A stretch of DNA of 64,000 nucleotides from Embleya sp045207655. GTDB taxonomy: Bacteria; Actinomycetota; Actinomycetes; Streptomycetales; Streptomycetaceae. The stretch lies in the NCBI RefSeq assembly GCF_045207655.1, contig NZ_CP108784.1, positions 1,612,001 through 1,676,000 of the forward strand. Reading direction: 5' to 3'. Position numbers and translations under genes: made by a program. The notes beneath the pieces were generated by a model. It saw only the letters and a program-made list of their open reading frames with translations. It made no database searches and was not told the DNA's origin. The stretch's first letter is position 1; every line of letters starts with the position of its first letter. Positions 54,433 to 62,584 of the stretch are shown here, in pieces.

Positions 54433-54993
54433 ATGCGCCCGAATCCGGATGATTGCCCCTGGCCGGTGGACGGCTCGTTGCCCGCCGACCTCGTCGCGAC
54501 GAAGGCCCTGGTCTACGACCCGAACGGATTCGTGTGCTCGGCGCCGGTGCCCGAGCCGGAGAGCGCGGAGTACGGCGCCCACGTGTTCACCGTCGACGGC
54601 GTCGAGGTCCGCTTCCGGGTCGCCAAGACCACACCGACCAAGGTCGGCCAGTTCGTCACGCTGTGGCGGCGCTCGGCGGCCGGCCCGATCGAGCCCCTGG
54701 CCGCCGAGGACCCGGTCGAGTTGGTCGTGGTCGGCACCCGCCAGGGCGACCACTTCGGCCAGTTCGTCTTCCCCAAGGCCGTCCTGCGGGACCGGGGCAT
54801 CCTGTCCACGCACGGAACCGGCGGCAAACGTGCCTTCCGCGTCTACCCGCCGTGGGTGACGACGACCAACCGCCAGGCCGACCGGACCCGAACCTGGCAA
54901 CTCGAGCACTTCCTGGCGATCCCAGCGGACGCCCTGCCGGACCCGGACCGCTGCCGGGCGCTCTATCACCCACGGACACAGGCCGCGGGCTGA
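54433..54993 (+). CDS. MepB family protein
   Basis: A 186-residue protein. VRFRVAKTTPTKVGQFVTLWRRSA and GQFVFPKAVLRDRGILSTHGTGGKRAFRVYPPWV are the conserved core of the MepB family, named from the third gene of the staphylococcal mepRAB multidrug-efflux operon. Biochemical function is unknown. The C-terminal RTRTWQLEHFL fits the family. It stands alone here with no MepA-type exporter next to it. Confidence 0.88.
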   Translation: MRPNPDDCPWPVDGSLPADLVATKALVYDPNGFVCSAPVPEPESAEYGAHVFTVDGVEVRFRVAKTTPTKVGQFVTLWRRSAAGPIEPLAAEDPVELVVVGTRQGDHFGQFVFPKAVLRDRGILSTHGTGGKRAFRVYPPWVTTTNRQADRTRTWQLEHFLAIPADALPDPDRCRALYHPRTQAAG

Positions 54994-55050
54994 CCGAACC
55001 TTCCATCGGGAGGCGGGTTGCGGGGGTTCGACGGTTCGGCTGCTTCGAGG

Positions 55051-55524
55051 TCAGGGGGCTCCTCCGCACGCGGCGCGGAGCCGTACCAGCGTCGTGCGCA
55101 TGCCCGCGCGGTTGCGGGCGGCGCGTTGTGCGGGCGGCGTACCGGTGAAGACCAGTCCGAGCAATTCGGCGACCCGGCGGCGCCATCCGGTGCGCCGGTG
55201 GTCGCTCCAGTACTCGGTGATCAGCGTCCCGCCCTCCACCGCCGCGAAGCGATAGCCCCAGCGCGCGATCGGCAGGCCGAACGAGGCGACGTCGAACGCG
55301 AATTCCCGGCCGGGATCCGCGATCACCACCCGACACGTGGTGAACCAGACCCACGGCCCCCTGCGGTTGACGCCGACGAAGCGGCGCCCCTTCGTCCAGA
55401 TCCGGATCACCTCCGGGCTCCAGTCCTTCATCCGCCGGACGTCCGCGACGACGGCGTACGCGGCGTCCGGTGCGAGGGCCACGGCCAGGGCTTCCTCGAC
55501 GTCCCAGGTGCGCTCCTCCGTCAT
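55051..55524 (-). CDS. SRPBCC family protein (polyketide cyclase/START-like)
   Basis: A 157-residue single-domain protein. It shows the SRPBCC pattern: EEALAVALAPDAAYAVVADVRRMKDWSPEVIRIWTKG, then beta strands WVWFTTCRVVIADPGREFAFDV and YRFAAVEGGTLITEYWSDHR, and a C-terminal basic helix that lines a hydrophobic cavity. It probably binds a small hydrophobic ligand. It is divergent from a TetR regulator across a palindromic operator and so is likely its target. Confidence 0.85.
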   Translation of the reverse strand: MTEERTWDVEEALAVALAPDAAYAVVADVRRMKDWSPEVIRIWTKGRRFVGVNRRGPWVWFTTCRVVIADPGREFAFDVASFGLPIARWGYRFAAVEGGTLITEYWSDHRRTGWRRRVAELLGLVFTGTPPAQRAARNRAGMRTTLVRLRAACGGAP

Positions 55525-55624
55525 CGGTTCACCCGTCCCGGGGCGGGTCCGTCGGGGTGGACGTCCGGGACGACGGCGGGCGGTGTGGGCTCGTGAGGCT
55601 TCATGGGGGCCACGCTAACACCAA

Positions 55625-55648
55625 ATACAACGCACCGTCGCGTTGCAT
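55625..55648. promoter_or_regulatory. TetR operator candidate
   Basis: ATACAACGC (55625-55633), 6-base centre, GCGTTGCAT (55640-55648): 8 of 9 positions paired. It lies 20 bases before the TetR start. TAGTCT (55657-55662) ends 6 bases before that ATG, so the TetR mRNA may be leaderless. Confidence 0.55.
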
Positions 55649-55668
55649 TTCGCTGCTAGTCTCGTGCC

Positions 55669-56274
55669 ATGAACCGCAACGAGCAGCGCACGACGGCGAC
55701 CCGCACCGCAGGTCCGCGCAGGTCCCAGGAGATCTTCGACGCCACCCTGGACCTGCTCGCCACCAAGGGCTACGAGGGCTTGACCATCGAAGGCGTCGCC
55801 GACCGCTCCGGCGTCAACAAGACCACGATCTACCGCTGGTGGCCGTCCAAGGGCGCCCTCCTCGGCGCCGCGCTCACCGGCGCGGGTCGGCTCGACTTCC
55901 CCCTACCCGACACCGGCAGCCTCCGCGGCGACCTGATCGCCCTGATGAACGGCATCGTCGCGCTGCTCACCACGCCACCGACGTCCGACATCGCCGTGGC
56001 AACCCTGGGCGCGGTAACCCAGAGCCCCGAACTGGCGGACCACACCCGCGAGTTCTTCGCCGACCGCCTGACCCGCGAACAACCCCTCTTCGAACGCGCC
56101 GTCGCCCGAGGCGAACTCGCCCCCGACACCGACCCGATGCTCCTGACGGACCTCATCGCCGGCGCCGCCTGGCTACACCTCGTCTTCCGCCGCCTCCCCC
56201 TCGACAACCACTTCGTCACCACCACGATCGACGTCATCCTCAACGGCGCCACACTCCACACGACCCCCCGATAG
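55669..56274 (+). CDS. TetR family transcriptional regulator
   Basis: A 201-residue repressor. The N-terminal TetR HTH covers residues ~15-60 (RRSQEIFDATLDLLATKGYEGLTIEGVADRSGVNKTTIYRWWPSKGALLGAAL), and the remaining helical C-terminal domain (TetR_C type, with DTDPMLLTDLIAGAAWLHLVFRRLPLD) binds an unknown ligand. It is divergent from the SRPBCC gene, with a palindrome between the two. No ribosome-binding site is visible before the ATG, in keeping with a leaderless transcript. Confidence 0.92.
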   Translation: MNRNEQRTTATRTAGPRRSQEIFDATLDLLATKGYEGLTIEGVADRSGVNKTTIYRWWPSKGALLGAALTGAGRLDFPLPDTGSLRGDLIALMNGIVALLTTPPTSDIAVATLGAVTQSPELADHTREFFADRLTREQPLFERAVARGELAPDTDPMLLTDLIAGAAWLHLVFRRLPLDNHFVTTTIDVILNGATLHTTPR

Positions 56275-56400
56275 CCCCACCGCCGCAACGCCCCCGCGCT
56301 CCTGCCCATCCACGGGACGGCCTCCTCGACCCGCTGGTGGGCGCGGTCGGGGCCTGCCGGTGGATCGCAGGAATGTTCCCGCCCTCGCTCTGCGTAGCAT

Positions 56401-57318
56401 GTGACGATGCGGTCCTCCTCGGGTGTACATGGGGCGCCGGCTGCGTGGGACGTGGCACGTCCACGGCGGCCCAGCCGGATGTCAGGTGTCGACATGGCCG
56501 GGTTCGACGTCCCCGGCCCGCTCGCGGGTGGCTTGCGGGTGGTCCCGCACCCGGCCGTGATGCTGGTACTGGAGTTCGGGGCGGCACCGTCCGTCGTGGA
56601 CGACGGCGCCGGGCGGCGGCATCGGGGAAGTGTCGTCGCCGGGCCCGGGTTCGGTTGCGGAGGCATGGTCCGGGCGTGGGGCTCAAGCGTCGCGTGCGTG
56701 CAGGTCCGCCTGTCTCCGCTGATGGCCCGCACGGTTCTGGACGTCGGCCCCGCCGACCTGGACGGCACGCTGGTGACCTTGGCGGACCTGTGGGGCCGGG
56801 AGGCCTCACGGGTTCGCGAACAACTGGCCGAAGTCCCGTCGTGGGAAGGCCGCTTCGCGTTGACGGAGGCGCTGCTCGCCCGCCGATACCAGGCGCGGTC
56901 GCGGGTGGATCCGGAAGTGGCCTGGGCCTGGCGCCGGATCGCGGCCTCCCGTGGCCGGGTGCGGATCGAGGGACTGGCGGCTGAACTGGGTTGGAGCCGC
57001 AAGCGCCTGTGGACCCGATTCCGGTCGCAGGTCGGCATGCCGCCCAAGCGTGCCGCGACGCTGGTCCGCTTCGACCATGCCGTCCACCGCCTGGTCGCGG
57101 GCGACACCGCGACCCGAGTCGCCGCCGACGGCGGCTACACCGATCAGTCCCACCTGCATCGCGATGTCGCGGCGTTCACCGGCCTGACCCCGACGACCGT
57201 GACCGCCGAGCCGTTTCTGACCATCGACGACGTCGCCTGGCCGACCTCACGCCCGGGGCCACCATCCCCGGACACCGCATCGGACGCCGACTGGAGCGCG
57301 GGCGCCTCCACCGCGTGA
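56401..57318 (+). CDS. AraC family transcriptional regulator
   Basis: Up to 305 residues. The C-terminal AraC domain is WRRIAASRGRVRIEGLAAELGWSRKRLWTRFRSQVGMPPKRAATLVRFDHAVHRL, then DTATRVAADGGYTDQSHLHRDVAAFTGLTPTTV, with both HTH units. The N-terminal part resembles the DUF6597/AraC ligand domain of this group. The start is uncertain: GTG at 56401, ATG at 56407 and later Mets are in frame, with no clear ribosome-binding site. It has no obvious target next to it. Confidence 0.85.
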   Translation: MTMRSSSGVHGAPAAWDVARPRRPSRMSGVDMAGFDVPGPLAGGLRVVPHPAVMLVLEFGAAPSVVDDGAGRRHRGSVVAGPGFGCGGMVRAWGSSVACVQVRLSPLMARTVLDVGPADLDGTLVTLADLWGREASRVREQLAEVPSWEGRFALTEALLARRYQARSRVDPEVAWAWRRIAASRGRVRIEGLAAELGWSRKRLWTRFRSQVGMPPKRAATLVRFDHAVHRLVAGDTATRVAADGGYTDQSHLHRDVAAFTGLTPTTVTAEPFLTIDDVAWPTSRPGPPSPDTASDADWSAGASTA

Positions 57319-57323
57319 CGCGG

Positions 57324-57342
57324 GTCGGCCGGCCCGGCCGAC
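57324..57342. terminator. Hairpin between convergent genes
   Basis: GTCGGCCG (57324-57331), 3-base loop, CGGCCGAC (57335-57342), immediately after the AraC gene. A second pair GTGGGGCCGC/GCGGCCCCGC follows within 57345-57390. Together they probably stop the convergent transcripts. Confidence 0.55.
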
Positions 57343-57454
57343 GAAGTGGGGCCGCCCCGTTTGCGTCGAGGAGCGGCCCCGCGCCGCGAATGCGCCCGCA
57401 TCCGTGGGGGACAGGGTTCGCGCGTTTCGGCCTCGATCGACCGCACGGGCGTTC

Positions 57455-58579
57455 TCAGTCCGCGGGTACCGGTTCGGCCGGCCGGGCCGTGAAGAAGCGG
57501 ACGATGTCTTCCGCCGCAGTGGGGGACAACATCATCGCCTGGACTCGGGCGGACATTTCGCCGATCGAGTGAATCCGGGGGAACATCGCCTCCTCGTACG
57601 TCCGGATCGCCGACTCCGGGTCGGCGGGGTCGGCGGCGAGTCGGCCGGCGAGTTCGGCGGCGTCGAGCATGGCCTGATTGGCGCCCTCGCCGACCGGCGG
57701 CATGAGATGCGCGGCGTCGCCGATGAGGGTGACGCCCGGCCGGCCGGCCCAGCGCGTACCGATGGGCATCGTTTCGATCAGGCGCGGCGTCGGCACGCCG
57801 TCGCCGGCCTCGATGAGTGCGGTCAGGCGTGGATCCCAGTCGGCGAACATGTCCAGCAGAGCGCGCTTGCCACGGAATGTGTCGATGGGGCGATCGTCCG
57901 CGCGCAGCGAGATCCCGACCCGTACGCTGCCGTCGCCGAGGCGTTGCGCCGCCAGGATCCGGTTCACGCCGACGCACCACAGGTTCCCGGGGCCGACCAG
58001 CTCGGCGAGATCGGGATGGCGCCGGTCGACGTCGTCGATGTTCAGCTCGACGAGGGTGGCCACGTAGGACAGTTGCGCGTCGGTCAGCAGCGACCGGACG
58101 ACCGAGCGCGCGCCGTCCGCGCCGATGAGGATGTCGCAGTCCGTGCGGTGGCCGCCATGGAACGTCAGTTCCCAGCCTCCCCCGGGTCGCGGGGTCGCCG
58201 CGGCAAGCCGACGCCGCCAGACGACCGTGCCCTCGGGAAGGGAATCGAGCAGAAGATCACGCAGTGCCCTCCGGTCGATCTCGGGTCGTCCGGAGAACGA
58301 GCCGGGTTGCGGCACATGGTGGATCAGGGTCCGTCCGCTCGGATCGAGGATGCGATGTTCCTCGCCCTCGGGCCGCGCCTCCGACCGGAACCGGCCGGCG
58401 AGACCCGCATCGGCCAGTGCCTGTTGCCCGGACTCCGGGTGCAGGTCGAGCGAGCCGCCCTGAGGCCGCGCGGATCGGCTTGCCTCGCGCTCGTACACCA
58501 CCGCCTCGATGCCGTGCCGATGCAGGATCCGTGCCAGCGTCAGCCCGCCAAGGCCGCCACCGGTGATCGCGATACGCAT
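57455..58579 (-). CDS. FAD-dependent monooxygenase (PHBH fold, TetX-like)
   Basis: A 374-residue class A flavoprotein monooxygenase. The N-terminal FAD motif is MRIAITGGGLGGLTLARILHRHG. The DG motif is DILIGADGARSVVRSLL, and the GD motif binding the FAD ribose is GVTLIGDAAHLMPPVGEGANQAMLDAAELAG. These enzymes hydroxylate aromatic compounds or inactivate antibiotics such as tetracyclines. The true substrate is unknown. The start at 58579 follows AAGGAGAT by 6 bases. It is paired with a divergent TetR gene only 28 bases away, which surely regulates it. Confidence 0.92.
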   Translation of the reverse strand: MRIAITGGGLGGLTLARILHRHGIEAVVYEREASRSARPQGGSLDLHPESGQQALADAGLAGRFRSEARPEGEEHRILDPSGRTLIHHVPQPGSFSGRPEIDRRALRDLLLDSLPEGTVVWRRRLAAATPRPGGGWELTFHGGHRTDCDILIGADGARSVVRSLLTDAQLSYVATLVELNIDDVDRRHPDLAELVGPGNLWCVGVNRILAAQRLGDGSVRVGISLRADDRPIDTFRGKRALLDMFADWDPRLTALIEAGDGVPTPRLIETMPIGTRWAGRPGVTLIGDAAHLMPPVGEGANQAMLDAAELAGRLAADPADPESAIRTYEEAMFPRIHSIGEMSARVQAMMLSPTAAEDIVRFFTARPAEPVPAD

Positions 58580-58590
58580 TCCCATCTCCT

Positions 58591-58626
58591 TACCGTACAC
58601 TGTATTCATGGATACACCGTACGGTA
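58591..58626. promoter_or_regulatory. TetR operator overlapping the divergent start
   Basis: TACCGTACACTGTAT (58591-58605), 6-base centre, ATACACCGTACGGTA (58612-58626): 13 of 15 positions paired. The tetR ATG (58608) lies inside it. TACACT (58596-58601) is a fitting -10 for a leaderless transcript starting at that ATG. Confidence 0.7.
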
Positions 58627-59333
58627 GTAAAGCGTTGTCCGTTTGGGAACGGCCCGAACCTCAGCCGCGGGCGGCGCCGGTGCCGTTGAGCCGCGAGAAG
58701 ATCGCCGCCGCCGCGATCCGGCTTGCCGACGCGGAAGGCCTCGACGGCCTGTCGGTTCGCAAGATCGCCAAAGAACTCGGCGTCGGTCCGATGCGGCTCT
58801 ACGACTATGTGATCAACAGATCCGAACTCCTCGATCTGATGGTCGACGTCGTCTATGCCCGGATCGCCGAGGTCGGCCCGCACTCCGCGTGGCGCGCCAC
58901 GGTACTGGCCATCGCCCACGCGACCCGCGAGGCCGCCCTTGACCATGAGTGGTTTTCCGACGTGCTCGGCGGACGGCCGCATTTGGGACCGCACGCGCTC
59001 GCCGTGGGCGAAGCGACCGCGGCGGCGCTGAGCCAGGCCCCCACCGTGCGCGACATCGACGATCTCCAGCGGGCTTTGGGCGCCCTCAACGGCTTCATCA
59101 TCGGAGCGATCCGCAGAGAGGTCACCGAGCGACGCACCGCCCGTTCCACCGGCACCGACGAAGCCGCCTTTCAGGCCGGCCTCGGCCCCTACCTCACGCG
59201 CATGTTGAACACCGGCAAGTACCCCACGGTCGCCCGGCTCGTCATCGACGGCGCCCACCTGAGCCCCGAGGAAACCTTCAAACACAACCTGACCACCGTC
59301 TTGGACGGCATCACAGGCGGACCCCACACGTGA
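58608..59333 (+). CDS. TetR family regulator (TetR class with TetR_C1-like ligand domain)
   Basis: A 241-residue repressor with HTH at residues ~27-75 (SREKIAAAAIRLADAEGLDGLSVRKIAKELGVGPMRLYDYVINRSELLDLMVDVVY), in the style of TetR itself and tetracycline-type exporters' regulators. The C-terminal ~150 residues form the ligand/dimer domain. The start codon falls inside the predicted operator and has no ribosome-binding site, so the gene is probably leaderless and tightly autoregulated together with the monooxygenase. Confidence 0.9.
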   Translation: MDTPYGSKALSVWERPEPQPRAAPVPLSREKIAAAAIRLADAEGLDGLSVRKIAKELGVGPMRLYDYVINRSELLDLMVDVVYARIAEVGPHSAWRATVLAIAHATREAALDHEWFSDVLGGRPHLGPHALAVGEATAAALSQAPTVRDIDDLQRALGALNGFIIGAIRREVTERRTARSTGTDEAAFQAGLGPYLTRMLNTGKYPTVARLVIDGAHLSPEETFKHNLTTVLDGITGGPHT

Positions 59334-59465
59334 CCACTGCGGCCGGCGGCCGACACGCCCGGTTCGTTTCTCGAACGCCGTCCATCACGCCCGCGGCCTG
59401 CGTTTGCCCCCCAACCGGCAATCACGGCGGATCGTATGCGGGACGAGGTCTTCCGTCAGCACGAG

Positions 59466-60689
59466 TCACGCAGGCTCCGGCCGTCGATGGCTGCCCAATT
59501 CGATGGCGCTCCGGGCCGGCGATACCGGCCACGTCGAACCCGTGCGCGGGTGTGAGACGACCTGCGCTCCGTCCGGCGCCACACTCAACGCGAACTCCGC
59601 CACGCCGGGGCGGCCTTGCCCGATCCACCACGTACGCGCACGGACGACCTCGTCCCATAGACGTCGCGGTCCGGATTGGTACACCTCATGCGCGGAACGC
59701 CCGTCGTCCCAGCAGTCGACGGATGCCCACGAGCTGACGGCCGCGTCGTAGACCCACATCGTGAAGCCGCCGTTCCAGGTCTCCCGCGACCACCAGACCC
59801 CGGGCAGTTGCACGCCCACCGCGAACTGCCCGGCCCACTCGTTCACCACGTCGGCGGGCGACACGGTCGATTCGGATCGGTCCGCGTCCGCCGGCCATGG
59901 GCTCGTGAGGTAGAGGTCGTGCGACGGGCGGAAGAAGCGCTGTCCGCGCGCCCTCATGAAGGCCGACTGCGCGACGAATCGACCTGTGGCCGAGCCGCGT
60001 TCGTCGACGCGCAGGCGGACGTGACCCGATCCGCCGAAGAGCGGGCACCACGGCACCACGATGACGCCGTCGGGCCTCGTGTGCGTCAACCAGGCCGGGG
60101 GGACGTCGTAGACCGCGCACGTCGCGATCACGCGGTCGAAGCGCTCCCCCGGCAGTTCGACCGTGCCGTCCCCGACGATCAGGCGCGGAGTCGACCCGGC
60201 ACCGTCCAGATTGGCGGCGGCTTGCGCGGCGACGACCGGATCCACCTCGATGCTGGTCACCGCACTCGGCCCGAGCCGGGCCGCCAACAACGCGGCGTTC
60301 CAACCCGTGCCGGTGCCGATCTCCAGGATCCGGTGGCCATCTCGAACGTCCAGCGCCTGCAACATGCCGAACACGATGGTCGGCATCGAACTCGACGAGG
60401 ACGAGCGCGCACCCGGGCGGTACGCCCGACCCGGGGTGTCGTCCCACTGAGTCGTCAACGGCGTGTCCCGGTAGGCCGCATCGAGCCACGCATCCTCGTC
60501 CAGGTCGCGGTCGTACGCGTGCTCCCGGTCGTCGTCCCGCCCATCGGACCCGATCGCCTCACCCCAAACCCGACCGGGCAGAAACAAATGCCGAGGCGCG
60601 GCCCGCAACGCCTTCTCCCACTCCACGGGAAGCACCCCCGCCGCCCGCAACCGGGCAACGAGGGTGTCCAATGTGGGTCGTTCAGCCAT
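59466..60689 (-). CDS. PCMT-like SAM-dependent methyltransferase
   Basis: A 407-residue protein. Residues ~100-220 hold a protein-L-isoaspartate-methyltransferase-like fold with SAM motif HRILEIGTGTGWNAALLAARLGPSAVTSIEVD and the acidic motif FDRVIATCAVYDVPPAWL. The C-terminal ~180 residues are a Trp-rich accessory domain seen in actinobacterial homologues near DUF397/XRE genes. ATG at 60689 is preferred over GTG at 60692. It may methylate a protein or peptide substrate, but neither is identifiable. Confidence 0.82.
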   Translation of the reverse strand: MAERPTLDTLVARLRAAGVLPVEWEKALRAAPRHLFLPGRVWGEAIGSDGRDDDREHAYDRDLDEDAWLDAAYRDTPLTTQWDDTPGRAYRPGARSSSSSSMPTIVFGMLQALDVRDGHRILEIGTGTGWNAALLAARLGPSAVTSIEVDPVVAAQAAANLDGAGSTPRLIVGDGTVELPGERFDRVIATCAVYDVPPAWLTHTRPDGVIVVPWCPLFGGSGHVRLRVDERGSATGRFVAQSAFMRARGQRFFRPSHDLYLTSPWPADADRSESTVSPADVVNEWAGQFAVGVQLPGVWWSRETWNGGFTMWVYDAAVSSWASVDCWDDGRSAHEVYQSGPRRLWDEVVRARTWWIGQGRPGVAEFALSVAPDGAQVVSHPRTGSTWPVSPARSAIELGSHRRPEPA

Positions 60690-60777
60690 CACTTCGCCTT
60701 GGGCTGTTGGCCGTCGTGGGTGTCGCCGTCCCCGTCAGCGCGTGGAGGGGCGGTCACGCCTTCGCTCGGCGGGCGAA

Positions 60778-60975
60778 TCAGCTCTTGAGCACCTCGGTCA
60801 GCCGGGCCCAGGAGGTATGGGGGACCGCGAAGGTGCCGACGGTGAGGTCCTTGCTGTCCCGCACGGAGACGGCCGACGCGGTCGGCGCGGCCTCAACGCA
60901 GTCACCCGCGTTGTTCGAGTACGTGCTCTTGCGCCACCGGAGAGCATTCGGGTCGACCATGTTCACGTTGTCCAT
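60778..60975 (-). CDS. DUF397 domain protein
   Basis: A 65-residue protein. MDNVNMVDPNALRWRKSTYSNNAGDCVEAA and VSVRDSKDLTVGTFAVPHTSWARLTEVLKS are the two conserved halves of DUF397. Such proteins are encoded beside DUF5753-type XRE regulators in Streptomyces (whiJ/abaA-like loci) and are thought to bind and modulate them. Start at 60975, one base after the XRE stop codon. An upstream in-frame GTG at 61014 would lie inside the XRE gene. Confidence 0.9.
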   Translation of the reverse strand: MDNVNMVDPNALRWRKSTYSNNAGDCVEAAPTASAVSVRDSKDLTVGTFAVPHTSWARLTEVLKS

Positions 60976-60976
60976 C

Positions 60977-61855
60977 TCAGTCCAGTCCTCGCTCGATGTT
61001 GGCGATGAGTCCACGACTATCTTCCTGGCTCAACGCGTCACCAAGCAGGCTGTCGTGAAGCCGGTTCAGCCGCCTGAGATCTCGCGGGTCCGACTTCATT
61101 TGACTACCCGAAAGACTATGTACGAAGGCGACCTCCGGCTCCGGAGTCGCCTGGGGGTTCTGGGGATCCTCGTAGCTGAGGATGTTGAACGCGCTGGCCT
61201 GAGTACCGGCAGCCCCCGCGCGGAATGAGATGACACGGAGTGATACGTGGTCCAACTCGGTGAGCCTCAACAGGTGCACGAGTTGCTCACGGTGAACTTC
61301 CGGGCCTCCGACCTCGAATCGGAGCGCCGCTTCGGTGACCACTGCTTCGAGGGTGAGCAGGGGAGGTTCGTACAGCCGCTGTTGGCGCCTGGCCCGAACC
61401 GCTACCAGATCATCGACTTGATCGGGACCGAGCGAATAGAACCCGACTGCCGTGACGGCCCGCGAGTAGCCCGCAGCCTGTAGGTGCGCCGGAATGGTCA
61501 CCGGATGGTAGTCACGCCTCCGTGTGGCGTCGGCCTCTCGTTCGATCACTGCCGCATAGTTCGTGGTGACGACGTCCCCGTACTCCTCCCACCACGGCGG
61601 GCTGGCATCCCAAACGTGTTGCGCCAACTCCCGGAGTTCTGCGGCTTCCTGGTCGCTGAGTTCGTAATGCTTGATGAGCCGATCAAGCACCTCTGGCTTG
61701 CAATTTCTGAGGCCGTTCTCAATCCGGGTCAGTTGCGACACGCTCAAGTTGACCTGTCGCCCGACGTTCGCGGCAGTCGCCCTGCCGCGCAGCCCGCGAA
61801 GTCGATCACCGAAGTCTCGCCTGGCTCTGAAGCCGCTGATACTGCTGCTCGCCAT
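60977..61855 (-). CDS. XRE family regulator with DUF5753 domain (WhiJ/AbaA-like)
   Basis: A 292-residue protein. The N-terminal HTH is FGDRLRGLRGRATAANVGRQVNLSVSQLTRIENGLRNCKPEVLDRLIKHYELS. Residues ~95-275 match the DUF5753 effector domain (SLGPDQVDDLVAVRARRQQRLYE, LTLEAVVTEAALRFEVGG). Such regulators act in developmental and antibiotic control with a DUF397 partner, here the next gene. ATG at 61855 follows GGAGGGAAGG. A divergent RsbW-like kinase gene completes the locus. Confidence 0.92.
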   Translation of the reverse strand: MASSSISGFRARRDFGDRLRGLRGRATAANVGRQVNLSVSQLTRIENGLRNCKPEVLDRLIKHYELSDQEAAELRELAQHVWDASPPWWEEYGDVVTTNYAAVIEREADATRRRDYHPVTIPAHLQAAGYSRAVTAVGFYSLGPDQVDDLVAVRARRQQRLYEPPLLTLEAVVTEAALRFEVGGPEVHREQLVHLLRLTELDHVSLRVISFRAGAAGTQASAFNILSYEDPQNPQATPEPEVAFVHSLSGSQMKSDPRDLRRLNRLHDSLLGDALSQEDSRGLIANIERGLD

Positions 61856-61950
61856 GGACCTTCCCTCCTCGTCGCGCACTGTCCGGCGCGTCGCAACACA
61901 TCACGGACATGGGCCGAGCGTAGCGGGCGGAGGTACGTCACACTCGTCTT

Positions 61951-61962
61951 TGGCAATTGCCA
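61951..61962. promoter_or_regulatory. Perfect palindrome TGGCAATTGCCA
   Basis: A 12-base palindrome in the divergent gap between the DUF5753 XRE gene and the HATPase gene, 10 bases before a TTGACG -35-like box (61972-61977) on the HATPase side. It is a candidate operator for the XRE protein. Confidence 0.45.
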
Positions 61963-62088
61963 GGCACTGGCTTGACGATTGCACGATGCGAGGAGCAGTC
62001 TCTATCCAGTCACCTTGTGCGTTCTCAAGATGACGCAACGCAGCAGGATTGCTGTGCCCTGGCCCTGTCAAGCAAGGGGAAGTACGCC

Positions 62089-62532
62089 ATGGCCACGTCG
62101 CCGCTCGTGAACCGAATCGATCTGCCCTCTGGCCCCCAAGCAGCCCCGATAGCAAGGGAGTTCATCACGCGATCATTCGCCGACCGAGAGGCGGTCGAGG
62201 TGCGGGAGCTGTTGCGGCTCGCGGCGTCCGAACTGGTCGGGAATGCCGTTCGGCATGCCGGTGGGGCGCGGTCCATCTCGTGTTCGGCTGTCGGGGGCGC
62301 GATCGTGGTCGAAGTCGAGGACGGCGGTGGGCCGTTCGCGCTCGCGGTGGAGCCGCCGGGGGACGGCGAAGCATGTTCGGGGCGTGGGCTGTTTCTCGTC
62401 TGGGCGCTCGGGTGCGGCCTCGGATCGGGACCGGTTCGAGGGGGCGGTAAATGGGTCCGGGCCGAGGTCGTGACCGAACTCCCCGCACAGGCACCCGCGT
62501 TGGGGCGGCCGTTTGTTGTCGCTCGGCTCTGA
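62089..62532 (+). CDS. RsbW-like ATP-binding protein (HATPase_c_2)
   Basis: A 147-residue GHKL-fold protein of the anti-sigma-factor kinase type. The N box is LAASELVGNAVRHAGG, followed by VVVEVEDGGGPFALAVEPPG in place of the usual DxGxG and GRGLFLVWALGCGLGS (G2 box). The degenerate G1 box raises doubt about catalytic activity. It is divergent from the DUF5753 XRE and DUF397 genes, an arrangement like the abaA locus of Streptomyces. Confidence 0.85.
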   Translation: MATSPLVNRIDLPSGPQAAPIAREFITRSFADREAVEVRELLRLAASELVGNAVRHAGGARSISCSAVGGAIVVEVEDGGGPFALAVEPPGDGEACSGRGLFLVWALGCGLGSGPVRGGGKWVRAEVVTELPAQAPALGRPFVVARL

Positions 62533-62584
62533 GGAGTCGGATCCGACCGTCCGTCAATGCCTACCGATCCACCTCGGAGTCGCC

